A DNA stretch of 64,000 nt, from NCBI GenBank assembly GCA_003255065.1, contig QAOA01003350.1:1-64000 (forward strand), written 5' to 3'. This document shows, piece by piece, positions 9,101 through 17,679 of the stretch. The position numbers were made by a program, and so were the translations under genes. Numbering within the stretch: the first letter of the stretch is position 1; each line of letters begins with the position of its first letter. The DNA is from Cercis canadensis. Its lineage: Eukaryota; Streptophyta; Magnoliopsida; Fabales; Fabaceae. The notes under the pieces were generated by a model. It was given only the letters and a program-made list of their open reading frames with translations. It searched no databases and had not been told where the DNA came from.

Positions 9101-11410
9101 AATACATTTAAAAATTACATTTTTGGCACCACTAACTATAGAACCAAATTCTAGCAGTCATGAACAAAACATTAAAAGATAAATTGAATTATTCACTTAA
9201 AAGTAGGGTTCATTGAGGTGCTAAAGTCACTTGATTTAGACAATCACTTTAACATCCAAATATTAAAATTTTGGCCCCACTAACTATTAATGATAGCACC
9301 ATATTTAATTGTACTAAGTAGTCTAAGTTGTTTTGTTTCTACAGTTTTCTGTTTATATGCCTTTGCTAAGGAAGATTATATCTTATCCCTTCTTCTTCAT
9401 TGTAATCATTTTCTCCTTTTTCTAATAACGTTTGGTCTCTCATAACAACTTATACCTTAAAGGAGTTTCCATTCTTGCGAAGTAAAGGTATACATTTAGT
9501 AACAGTCTTGGGAGAAATTGACATATATATATATATGTAGAAGCATACCTATGTAGTGGTTTGGTGGCGCGATTGCACCCATAAGACTGAAAACATTTCT
9601 TTATATACTAAGCCCCTAAAAATTCTAGTGGCAGCCCCTCTCCTGCCCCAGTAACCAACTAAAAGAATAGTACAATTTTCAATGTGAGTTATTAAAAATA
9701 ATGTTATTTGCACTTTAGTTCATTTCACATGTCTCCTCAAACTATTTTTATCAGTTCGGCTCTAAGAATATATGCATTATGTGGTTCATGGATACTTACC
9801 TTAACTGATAATGAAAGTGCCAAGGCAACTGTCCCGCGCGGTCCTGACCAAATAAGAATAATAGCTTCTTTCCATTCAAGACCATATCCAAAATATCGCA
9901 GAAAGGGATACAATGCTCCAACTAAAATGCATCGAGATACTTGAACATATGCATAGAGGAGCATGAGGTAAACCCATGATTTTCCTAAACAGAATCAATA
10001 GCTTGTGGTAACTTACTACTTAAGACTCAAGAAAAACAGATAAGCTTTCTAACAAAAAAGAAGAGCAAGTGACAATGATCAACAAGAGCATCAAGAAAAA
10101 TTAGGTTAAGATAAAAGCATCTCAGCTGTAAATCCTTCTTTTGATATTTCCTGTCAATGTGTCTTTTTCTCTTTCCTCTTGACTGAAAGGTTTTAAACGT
10201 TGGACTTATCATTATCCACAATCAGTCTAGGAAGCATCAGAATATAAGCTATGTTCCCATTGATTAATCAGCAAAGTTTAGATATAATTAACATTAGCGT
10301 CCAACGAAATTTCATGGTATGACTTTCCTTTTTTTAAAGAACAGAAAATAATATAATCCTTAAAATATTTAAAATTAAAATAAACAGAAATTAAGTGAAA
10401 AACTACGTACCATCAGCGGAAATATTCTGACAATTAAGAATGCCTTCAGCTATAATAACTCCACTGCGAAAGAAGATATGAAGCAATTGATTAAATTAAT
10501 ATATTATTAAGACTGTAGTACTGTTGCATCAAAAAACTGAGGTAAACTATAATAATAGTACTTTATTTTTTTATTTATTCAGAAATAGCATGAACTGCCT
10601 ATTTTACATCTCATCAATGGATTAATATTATTTGAGAGTCCAGTATAGCTCTTACCTCAAAATGAAAATTAATGTATTAGCAATATAAGAAACCATTTCC
10701 CTGGGAAAATTTAAACAAAGGATTAAAACATGGCTGCATTTCTAAAGAACATATAGAAGTCAGAAAGTAAAGATTCATTTTATTACAAGAAATCTCATAT
10801 GTGCTCTTGCAGCCCCACTACATACAGTCATTCAGCTTTTTTGCTTTTACTCAGAAATTTTTCTTATCTTTTTTTTATTTTTTAATTTTTTAACAAAAGA
10901 AGAAATTCAATCAGAAGAAAGAGAAAGATACAAGGTCAAAGGATAATACTGTCAAGGAATTATCTCTTCCAATAACTTAAGTTGTTAGGTAACGACCAGA
11001 AATAGTTTTATATCAAACACAAGTCCACTCATACCATATATTGAAAAAGAAGCTTTGATACCATGACTAGAAACCATCACTTCCAATAGTTTAAGTTATT
11101 ATGTGAAGGTTCGTGAATAATTTTATATCTAACAAAAACATTTTGCAATACAAAAAAAAAAAAAAAAAATTTACTGATATATATACAAGCACATGCAGAA
11201 GACATACCAAAAGTGAAGTAAGTTTTGTTGGCCATCACCTTTAAAAGCTGTTTTTGCAACTGCAGAATAGAACCTGTGCAGGGATCTTAAATTTAATAAT
11301 GAGATTTCTAAAATCTAAGAGGTAAAGAAAGACACTTTGTATTAAAGTTCAACTTACATCCCCAAAGTCATCACCGTCAAAACACCAGAAACATCAGCAC
11401 CCTCTTGAGC
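5974..11410 (-). CDS. SOS1: Partial SOS1/NHX7-type plasma-membrane Na+/H+ antiporter gene (11 internal exons)
   Basis: Eleven exons totalling 1323 bp (441 codons) read in one phase-consistent frame, each bounded by AG and GT. Joined, they match the plant SOS1 (salt overly sensitive 1) family from the last membrane helices ('GVLTVMTLGMFY', 'YIANTLIFIL', 'SGVIIAEGIL', 'ALALSLSVK', 'FFTGGIVVLTII') into the cytosolic region ('GDDDDLGPADW', 'EEKEMLLLHDAVQ'). SOS1 exports Na+ in exchange for H+ and is about 1,140-1,150 residues long. The first 280-300 residues and the regulatory C-terminal half are not in the window. Upstream lie an assembly gap, a hAT element and a Gypsy element; downstream lies a Copia element. 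No exon seen has a stop or frameshift, but the conserved SGLRG motif reads SGPRG. It may be an intact gene with huge introns, or a TE-disrupted pseudogene. Confidence 0.9.
6313..6410 (-). CDS. SOS1: SOS1-like exon j
   Basis: The 98-bp exon (acceptor 'cttctgcag', donor 'gtttgt') completes Gly and encodes DNDFASIVMNESL then EGEEAEEFLQDVRVTFPK. It matches the SOS1 'FLEKVRSSFPQ' region. No ATG-started frame covers it, so it is easy to miss. Confidence 0.88.
6411..7073 (-). other. Intron between SOS1-like exons i and j
   Basis: AT-rich, with poly-A and 'aaaaacaaaaac' runs near 6830. I see no inserted gene or transposon signature. Confidence 0.75.
7074..7376 (-). CDS. SOS1: SOS1-like exon i
   Basis: The 303-bp exon (acceptor 'tcatggtag', donor 'gtaatag') encodes VQAAYLEMLEEGRIS, then SVDEALDLASHEPLYDWKGL, then ESACYICAAFLHAHKIAR, ending HDFI plus one base. 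It matches the SOS1 cytosolic domain. No internal stop. Confidence 0.92.
7377..8259 (-). other. Intron between SOS1-like exons h and i
   Basis: AT-rich, 883 bp. Short open frames on both strands (near 7542-7856) show no family resemblance. No transposon ends were seen. Confidence 0.7.
8260..8491 (-). CDS. SOS1: SOS1-like exon h
   Basis: The 232-bp exon begins right after 'gtaaaacag' with RRILDYTKYKMSNKAL, continues with GDDDDLGPADW and ends LKDFRIGLLN plus one base. It is the first cytosolic segment after the membrane domain in SOS1. Starting at the internal Met would miss ten conserved residues that the acceptor site provides. Confidence 0.9.
8728..8835 (-). CDS. SOS1: SOS1-like exon g
   Basis: The 108-bp exon (acceptor 'actgtgcag', donor 'gtaatt') encodes 36 codons beginning FVFFTGGIVVLTIIMNGS and ending LLRMDKLSASK. 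It is the last membrane helix of the transporter. Both ends are phase 0. Confidence 0.92.
9006..9053 (-). CDS. SOS1: SOS1-like exon f (48-bp microexon)
   Basis: The acceptor 'ttgttttag' and donor 'gtatgt' enclose 16 codons, RSSDKLIELSGDTGKL. SOS1 proteins have a short variable loop ending in 'SKETGTL' or similar here, directly before 'FLFFTGGIV'. The exon is too short to stand out as an open frame; it was found by looking for the missing SOS1 segment between exons e and g. Both ends are phase 0. Confidence 0.82.
9054..9799 (-). other. Intron between SOS1-like exons e and f
   Basis: The intron holds a short (AT)n run near 9525-9536. The phrase 'ttttggc(a/c)ccactaactat' occurs twice (about 9120 and 9272), which hints at an old local duplication or small repeat. 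No coding signal. Confidence 0.65.
9800..9984 (-). CDS. SOS1: SOS1-like exon e, with SGLRG-to-SGPRG change
   Basis: The 185-bp exon (acceptor 'ctgtttag', donor 'gtaagt') encodes KSWVYLMLLYAYVQVSR, then YFGYGLEWKEAI, then WSGPRGTVALALSLSVK. The last block is among the most conserved in this antiporter family, where the third residue is normally Leu; here the codon is CCG (Pro). A proline inside this membrane segment could disturb the transporter. Confidence 0.9.
10411..10463 (-). CDS. SOS1: SOS1-like exon d
   Basis: The 53-bp exon (acceptor 'tttcgcag', donor 'gtacgt') encodes (S)GVIIAEGILNCQNISAD and one base of a Gly codon. It matches the 'SGVVIAEGIL' block of SOS1. Confidence 0.87.
10656..10700 (-). 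CDS. SOS1: SOS1-like exon c
   Basis: The 45-bp exon (acceptor 'ttttcccag', donor 'gtaag') completes Trp and encodes EMVSYIANTLIFIL, a membrane helix of the antiporter. It ends with 'AG', which becomes Ser when joined to the next exon. Confidence 0.88.
10701..11207 (-). other. Intron between SOS1-like exons b and c
   Basis: AT-rich, with homopolymer A and T runs at about 10868-10890 and 11152-11169. 'ataacttaagttgttaggt' near 10972 and a similar phrase near 11088 form a weak duplicate. Nothing else was recognised. Confidence 0.65.
11208..11273 (-). CDS. SOS1: SOS1-like exon b
   Basis: The 66-bp exon completes the Met codon and encodes FYSAVAKTAFKGDGQQ and LLHF, ending with two bases of a Trp codon. 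The donor is 'gtatgt'. It corresponds to the SOS1 segment around 'FYAAFARTAFKGD'. Phases match both neighbours. Confidence 0.88.
11358..11410 (-). CDS. SOS1: SOS1-like exon a (most N-terminal in window)
   Basis: Acceptor 'ctgacag' and donor 'gtaagt' flank a 53-bp exon encoding AQEGADVSGVLTVMTLG plus two bases of the next Met codon. This is the conserved helix before the 'MFY' block of SOS1. It starts in phase 0. No upstream exon lies in the 170 bp before the assembly gap. Confidence 0.88.
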
Positions 11411-11581
11411 CTGTCAGAGAAAATGGCCACCAATTTTTTCACACACAAGATGAAAGCAATTCAAAAGCACCCGAGGATTGTAAAATAAAACATGATGTTA
11501 TGATCCCATCAATATTATGAATGAATATAAAATAAAACTGTATTATGAATTGAATTACAAAGAAAATCTAGTAGAGGTCAA

Positions 11582-12182
11582 NNNNNNNNNNNNNNNNNNN
11601 NNNNNNNNNNNNNNNNNNNNNNNNNNNNNNNNNNNNNNNNNNNNNNNNNNNNNNNNNNNNNNNNNNNNNNNNNNNNNNNNNNNNNNNNNNNNNNNNNNNN
11701 NNNNNNNNNNNNNNNNNNNNNNNNNNNNNNNNNNNNNNNNNNNNNNNNNNNNNNNNNNNNNNNNNNNNNNNNNNNNNNNNNNNNNNNNNNNNNNNNNNNN
11801 NNNNNNNNNNNNNNNNNNNNNNNNNNNNNNNNNNNNNNNNNNNNNNNNNNNNNNNNNNNNNNNNNNNNNNNNNNNNNNNNNNNNNNNNNNNNNNNNNNNN
11901 NNNNNNNNNNNNNNNNNNNNNNNNNNNNNNNNNNNNNNNNNNNNNNNNNNNNNNNNNNNNNNNNNNNNNNNNNNNNNNNNNNNNNNNNNNNNNNNNNNNN
12001 NNNNNNNNNNNNNNNNNNNNNNNNNNNNNNNNNNNNNNNNNNNNNNNNNNNNNNNNNNNNNNNNNNNNNNNNNNNNNNNNNNNNNNNNNNNNNNNNNNNN
12101 NNNNNNNNNNNNNNNNNNNNNNNNNNNNNNNNNNNNNNNNNNNNNNNNNNNNNNNNNNNNNNNNNNNNNNNNNNNNNNNNNN
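11582..12182. other. Assembly gap of 601 N
   Basis: Unbroken Ns. The left flank is SOS1-like intron and the right flank is the interior of a hAT-type element. By comparison with the copy at 60877-61713, the gap should hide that element's other terminus, and probably the start of the Gypsy LTR into which it inserted. Upstream SOS1 exons could also lie here. Confidence 0.95.
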
Positions 12183-13214
12183 CATATAGTCATACTTTTT
12201 TAAATATACACAATTTACAAGTTTAATCTATCGATTACGATTTCTAATTGAAATTCAAGTTTAATCGAACAAGATAATATAAATAATCCTCAAATAACAT
12301 CATCAAGAATTCAAGATATCCTTAAGCAACAACAATAAGATAAATAATATTCAAACAAAATTATAAAAATTATTCTTAAACAATTATAAAAGCCTATAAG
12401 AAATTAGAATAAGCACAAAAGGCTTCAAGCAATTAGAATAAGCACAATTAATGAAGTTTCAATGCTGGTTAAAGTTGAACCTAATATTAGATACTACCAT
12501 CATAAACAAGCAAAAGGCAGCAAGTGCATAACTTCAAAGTGCACATCCACCAAGCATATTATAACTAACAACAAAAAGAAATTACAGGACAGAAAAAAAC
12601 AAATTTATTTATCCTAACTAAACCAATAACACCAAATAAAGAGGTAACATAAGCAATTTAATAAAAGTTGAAAAGTGAAAATTTATTTACCCAATACTTT
12701 TTTCTAACTTGAAAAGTTAATAAAGGGTCGTGCACTTGCTGTACCAATAACACCAGGCAGCAAGTGAAAATTTAATAAAAGTGAAATTACATGTCATTAG
12801 TGATTACCCAATGATGTACATATTCCCAGTTTTCCAACTTCAAATTAATAAAACTAAAATCTATGGATCCACTAGCACATATTCATTGCAGGAGGAGCTC
12901 AATAGTTAGTTAGTCAATCTAGTAACTGTAATATAATAGTGAGAGATTAATATTAGTGAAGAATGGAAAAATATATCAACAATTGACCTCAAACTCTTAT
13001 GACGACTAGAATCAATGATTTGTTATTCATAGTTTTTTATATCATATTTCCCATAATAGGCTTATTGTTTCCAGCAAAGAACCAGGAGTGTAAATGTTTA
13101 CAATTTTAATAAAATCAAAGGATTATTTCTAAAGCACTAGGGGTGTGATTATAATGACACACATTATTTAAAATTCACTGTTTACGTGAATTACCTAGTG
13201 GTGTGGATTAGCCA

Positions 13215-13291
13215 ATTTTCATGGAATATGACCCATGGCTATTGGAGTATCTTCACTGCTACAACATGATTGAGTCCATGACCAGGTAAGT
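13215..13291 (+). other. Exon-like segment inside the long hAT copy
   Basis: Between an acceptor-like 'tggattag' and a strong donor 'CAG|gtaagt' one frame stays open and reads EYDPWLLEYLHCYNMIESM, denser in aromatic and charged residues than chance AT-rich frames nearby. I do not recognise the family. It may be a piece of a captured host exon or of a decayed transposase, or it may be chance. Confidence 0.25.
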
Positions 13292-13567
13292 AATTTAACG
13301 TTTTCCAAGTTTAGCCCAATTTACAAAAAGGAAATTAGAGAAAGCGCATGTATAAATTGAACATTGTCTAACTATTTGTCAATGCTAGGGCCTTCATATC
13401 AACAGAAAACCCCAATCTTTACTATATAACAGCAAATTTCCTTTCACTTTGAATTAATAGAGAAAATGAAGCTCATACTGTAATTTGAGTTTTCGATATA
13501 ATAATACAAAAACGAAGCACTTACAAAAAAAAATTGAATCTGAAAAAAAGTTGGTTTCCTCTAGAAT

Positions 13568-13662
13568 GGAGGTTTATCTTCCCCTTTGAAGTGCCTTCTC
13601 GGCAGTTTCGACCTCCTCTAGAATCCTAGTCTTTCGTCTTGCAGGAATAGGAGTGGTTGGTC
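13568..13662 (-). other. Exon-like segment inside the long hAT copy
   Basis: On the minus strand one frame reads FGPTTPIPARRKTRILEEV and continues through an Ala/Lys/Glu stretch (AEKALQRGR) to a stop. The codon and residue composition is protein-like in otherwise AT-rich DNA. The family is not recognised. It is absent from the short copy, so it could be captured host sequence. Confidence 0.3.
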
Positions 13663-14466
13663 CAAAACTAATATAAAAAAGCAACAATACAACCAAATTG
13701 AAAGTCATATTTCATTTTTTTAAAAAAAAAACCAACACGCAATTCATCAATCAAATGTTTGGTAATAAATCATAAACTGTGTGATTCTGTTGTTTCAGTC
13801 ATCACCGACCTCAGCATCTTTTAGAGCCAAAATAAAATTTCAAAAAAATATCAATAAAATCATATATACGAAGCCATAAGGTGCGTTTGTGAGTGATAGA
13901 GTGTCGGACTAAAAACTTTTGAGGGGAAAGAGATCACTCAATGGTGGTTTTTTAGTTTATGGTTTGATTCTGCCAGCAATCCTCCTCACCTTGAAATTTC
14001 AGAAGAGGGACACCTTGGACAGAAATCCTGAATCGTTGATGTTGACACCTTGGACGGAAATTCTTGGGCTTCAAATAAGGAAACCAGCAGAAAAGCAAGA
14101 ATCAGAAATGGAGCTTAGGGACGATGCCACCAGCAGAGGGAATAAGGGAGAAAGAGTAGTGAGCTTAGGGATAAAATGGAAGTCGAGGGAGAATGAAAGG
14201 GTCAGTGCGCTGGTGAGTCCGTGAGTGGTGACTTAGTGGGAAAACCCTCACCAAAACGACGCCGTTTTGTCAAAAAATTTAAAAAAAGTTATTTAATGTA
14301 TAGTACGGGGTGGGACGGGGGCGGGGCAAGACTTCCCCATCCCCAGACCCACCCTTATAAAATTACCCATCCCTATTCAAATACCCATTTTTCTGCCCCA
14401 TACTTGTACTTGACCTGGTAAAAAAAAAAGGTCCCCATTGGGTCTGGGGCCAAATTGCCATCCCTA

Positions 14467-15383
14467 TCTACACATGCTTGGAGGCCCAATTACAAGGGCT
14501 AAAACTAAGAAGATACAAGCTACCTTAGGAGGGCTGATTGAGGAGACTTGGGCCTGTGAAGATTTGGGCCAAGAGAGCATACAACGGCTTGTGAGCATCA
14601 TTCAAGCCATTGAAGGAACAACTGGGCCAAGCATGGAGCTTTAGTGTGGGAGGTTGGACCAAGCTCTCACTTAGAGCTTTCTTTTGGGCCCAATTTTGTT
14701 TTTGGGTTTTTAGTTGTTTTAAGTTGAANAGGAGGGCTGATTGAGGAGACTTGGCCCGTGAAGATTTGGGCCAAGAGAGCATACAACGGCTTGTGAGCAT
14801 CATTCAAGCCATTGAAGGAACAACTGGGCCAAGCATAGAGCTTTAGTGTGGGAGGTTGGACCAAGCTCTCACTTAGAGCTTTCTTTTGGGCCCAATTTTG
14901 TTTTTGGGTTTTTAGTTGTTTTAAGTTGAAATACTGTATTCAGCACTTTAGTTATTAAGGCTTTAGTTATTGGGCCTTTAGGGGTCTTTTACTAAATTAG
15001 GGTTGTAACTAGGTTTGACCTAAGTTTGCTGAAGTGTGTTTTCTATTAAAGGGAGGCAGCCCCCTTTCTGGTAGCTAACTTTTGAAGAATGAAATGAGAT
15101 GAATGAAAGGTTTCCTTTCTTGGTTCTTTTGAAGAACTTTGGAACTTATCAAGAATGGTGAATTCTTGTGGCGTTCTCCAAGACTTATCACTCGCCTCCT
15201 ATTCCCTCCTAAGTGTGGCATCTATATCTTCCTATATACATTTGGTTCCCACTTTGCTAAGTGACGAGTCCATGTCCTATTTGTTTTGATTTTTGTTTAA
15301 AAACTTGATTAGACGTTCTTGGGCACTTCAAATTTTCTCTAATTGTTGTTAGGTCTCGAGGCAAGTCTGAGAGGTTTGCATCA
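14467..15383 (+). repeat. 5' LTR of the CRM-like element (start lost)
   Basis: The sequence from 'tctacacatg' onward matches the 3' LTR at 19022-19463 ('gaggcccaattac', 'gagctttcttttggg', 'gaagtgtgttttctatt'). The first 30 or so LTR bases, present at 18990-19021, are missing here because the hAT element abuts. About 200 bp inside it are doubled around a single N at 14729, probably an assembly artefact. It ends 'gcatca' before the primer-binding site. Confidence 0.85.
14527..14931. repeat. Direct duplicate around a single N (probable assembly artefact)
   Basis: 14527-14728 and 14730-14931 are nearly the same about 202-bp sequence, from 'aggagggctga' to 'ttttaagttgaa', separated only by an N at 14729. 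The 3' LTR contains the segment once. This is best explained by two overlapping contigs joined without merging. Confidence 0.85.
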
Positions 15384-15385
15384 TT

Positions 15386-15398
15386 TGGTATTAGAGCT
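15386..15398 (+). promoter_or_regulatory. Primer-binding site (initiator Met tRNA type, degenerate)
   Basis: 'tggtattagagc' follows the LTR end directly. The plant consensus for Met-tRNA priming is tggtatcagagc, so there is a single C-to-T change. This fixes the LTR boundary at about 15383. Confidence 0.8.
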
Positions 15399-15399
15399 T

Positions 15400-16540
15400 G
15401 TGAATTCTAGTCGAGGTTCGGTTATCCCTTTTTATTTTCTCCTTGTTCTTGCTTTCTTTTGATTGCTGAAAAAAAAATTATGGAAATTTTCTGGGTTGTT
15501 CTTCATTTTGGTCTTGCTTGTTCTTCATCTCTTTCTTGTTGTTTTGTTTCTATTCACCTATATCCTTGCTGTTTTGTTTCGATTTCATTGTGTTATTGCA
15601 TTTTTTTTCTTGTTCCCATGGAAGTTCTGGTTGTGTTCATTTTGTTCTTGATCTTTTGAATTTCTGGAAATTTTTTGGGTTATGTTTTCTATTAATTTCC
15701 CTTGTATCCTTGGTAACTGCCATTAGGGCCTTGTTTGGCATATTTACAATTCATTTCTTTTGGGTTATCTTGTTGGTTCCTCTTGCTTTGTGCAATGTTG
15801 AGCTGTTGTCCATCTAGTTAATGATTTGAGCTCGAATGAAGCATGATTGAATCAATAGTATAAAGAGAAAAAAATTCTGGGCATGTTTGAAGAAAAGTAT
15901 GAACATTCAAAGTGTTCTTGAGGAAAAAAAAATTTGTGCAAAAAATAATAATATTATGGAATAGATGCCAAAGTGTGAAATTAAATGTCTTTTGAGTTAT
16001 TTAATGCTTCATGAGATAGCCCTTGAGTTGAGATTGCCCTAAATGTTCAAATTGTGATTGGAAATTGTGGAATCAACTTGAAATTAAGAAATTCTGTTGC
16101 ATTTTGGTTTTATTTCCCAAGTACTTTATGAATTGAGATTTTTCCTTTGCTTAATCATCCTATTAAGTGTTGAGTTCAAATTATCCTTGTTCTTGAACTT
16201 TGCTTTCCTTGTTCTTGTTTTGTTTTGTGCTTGATTTGTCTTCTCTATCCCTTGAATCCTTTTTGCATGCGCCATACTTTCAATTCTTGTGGTGAGTTGG
16301 TTTGCTTTGAAGAATTGTTACAAAATCAGATTCTTCATTCAGTTTGCTAGTTCAATAAAGAACTAAAGAGAGTAATTAAGAGTGGTAAAAGGCAAGAGTG
16401 TGTGAGTGCATTAGAGGATAAAAACCAACTAGTGTGCTTAAAACATGAGTGATAGAGTGATATCTTCTTGAGTGTATACATGAGAGTAGAATGTGGTGAG
16501 GAACTCTTTATTTCTCTAACTCATTTTGCAGGTTTCATGA
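15400..16540 (+). other. Untranslated leader of the CRM-like element
   Basis: T-rich DNA between the primer site and gag. Open frames at 15459-15817 are Phe/Leu/Cys-rich products of T-rich sequence in all three frames and match no domain. The leader holds nothing else recognisable. Confidence 0.7.
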
Positions 16541-17200
16541 ACACTCATGGAGGGAAGTAGTGATCAAGTTGACCAAATTTTCTTGCTAAGGGCAAAGCAA
16601 TAACAATTTGAAAGAATGAATACCCAGTTTGATGAAATTAGAAATCAAAGATATGTTGATGAGATGCAAGATAGAATGAGTAGATATGAGGATAACTTAC
16701 AAATGAGACATCCACCTAGAGCTCCCGAAGTGAGAAGGAGAAATAGGAGGGCCCCTATGGAGGATGAAAAAGAGAGTGATCAAAGCAACTCTAAAGACCA
16801 AGACCATTTTGCTAGGCATGAAAGAGTTGAAAGGAGAGCAAGACATGTAGACAAAATCTTTCGCACTAGGTGTCACATCAATAGGAAGGTATGCAACATG
16901 ATCATTGATGGTGGTAGTTGCACAAATATTGCTAGTACTACCTTAGTTGATAAGCTGAATTTGCCTACTTTAAAGCATCCTAGGCCTAATAACTTGCAAT
17001 GGTTAGATGATTGTGGAGAGGTTAGGGTGACTAAGCAAGTTTTGGTTTCATTTACTATTGGTAAATACAAGGATAAAGTCTTTTGTGATGTAGTTCTCAT
17101 GCATGTTGGATATATCCGATTAGGTAGGCCATGTCAATATGATATGTGTGTGATCCATGATAGGTACACGAATATATACTCTTTCACCTTGAAAAAATAG
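16541..17200 (+). pseudogene. Gag N-terminus fused by deletion to a Gypsy protease
   Basis: 16550-16800 encodes an acidic/Arg-rich gag N-terminus ('FERMNTQFDEIRNQR', 'RRRNRRAPMEDEKESD'). Around 16830 it passes abruptly into the protease region ('KIFRTRCHINRKVCNMIIDG'), so the gag capsid core and zinc knuckle are missing. The protease keeps 'MIIDGGSCTNIAS', with the catalytic Asp, and 'LKHPRPNNLQWLDD', and ends at a TAG at 17198-17200. The deletion is in frame, giving a 194-residue frame from 16616. Confidence 0.85.
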
Positions 17201-17617
17201 CCTATTACTCTTGTACCTTTGACTCCTAAACAAATGCTTAAAGATCAAGAGAGACTTCAAAAGGAGAGTGAAAAAAAAGAGAGTGAACAAAAAAGAGAGG
17301 AAGAGCTTGAAAAGAAAATAGATCATGAGAGTAGAGAGGAAGAGCTTGAAAAGAAAAAAGATCATGAAAGTAGAGAGAAAGAGCTTGAAAAAAGAAGAGA
17401 TTATGAAAATTCAAAAGATAAAGAGGTTGAGAAGTTAAAAGAAAGGAGTGCAAAAGAGGCTAAGAGGCCAAGTGGAGTGAAAAGGAATGAGAAAGGCAAG
17501 GAAAAAGAGAGTGGTGAAGGAAAAGAGAAACAACATGTGAGTGTATATACAAAAGAAATTGAAATCAAGATAGCTTTATTTTCCCATCAGCCCATGCTTG
17601 TACTTTTGTACAAGTAG
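17201..17617 (+). pseudogene. Charged coiled-coil linker with 13-residue tandem repeats
   Basis: The frame continues the polyprotein after the stop ('PITLVPLTPKQML'). From about 17281 to 17410 it has three tandem 13-residue repeats of the type ESREEELEKKIDH, then more Lys/Glu-rich sequence. Predicted to be a highly charged alpha-helix. Such linkers between protease and RT occur in related elements; the repeat expansion may be particular to this copy. Confidence 0.75.
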
Positions 17618-17679
17618 GCTTATTTTAATGCTAATGAACTTAATTCCTCTTTGTCTAGTGCTGGTGTGACTCCTTTGTA

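Larger units (their letters stand above)
12183..14466 (-). mobile_element. Long hAT-type element (one end lost in the gap)
   Basis: In reverse orientation this stretch matches the 837-bp element at 60877-61713 at both ends. The terminus 'attgccatcccta' (14454-14466) is the TIR. Next to it lies a G/C-rich block, then 'cgccgttttg', then a long middle. At 12183-12480 there is an AT-rich block nearly identical to the reverse complement of about 61260-61560. It carries about 1.6 kb of middle sequence that the short copy lacks. The 61-kb copy shows an 8-bp target duplication, which supports the hAT superfamily. The expected duplication here is 'tctacaca' (14467-14474), but its partner would be in the gap. 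No transposase domain was recognised. Confidence 0.8.

Noticed and set aside
11517..12203. Long open frames on both strands across the N run
   Set aside because: They are made of Ns translated as X; there is no sequence to support them.
13919..14224. 101-codon open frame in the long hAT copy
   Set aside because: Its 3' part matches, in reverse, the non-coding terminal region of the short copy. No domain or family resemblance; likely chance.
15459..15817. Overlapping open frames rich in Phe, Leu and Cys
   Set aside because: All three frames are open because the DNA is T-rich. They lie in the leader of the CRM-like element and match no domain.
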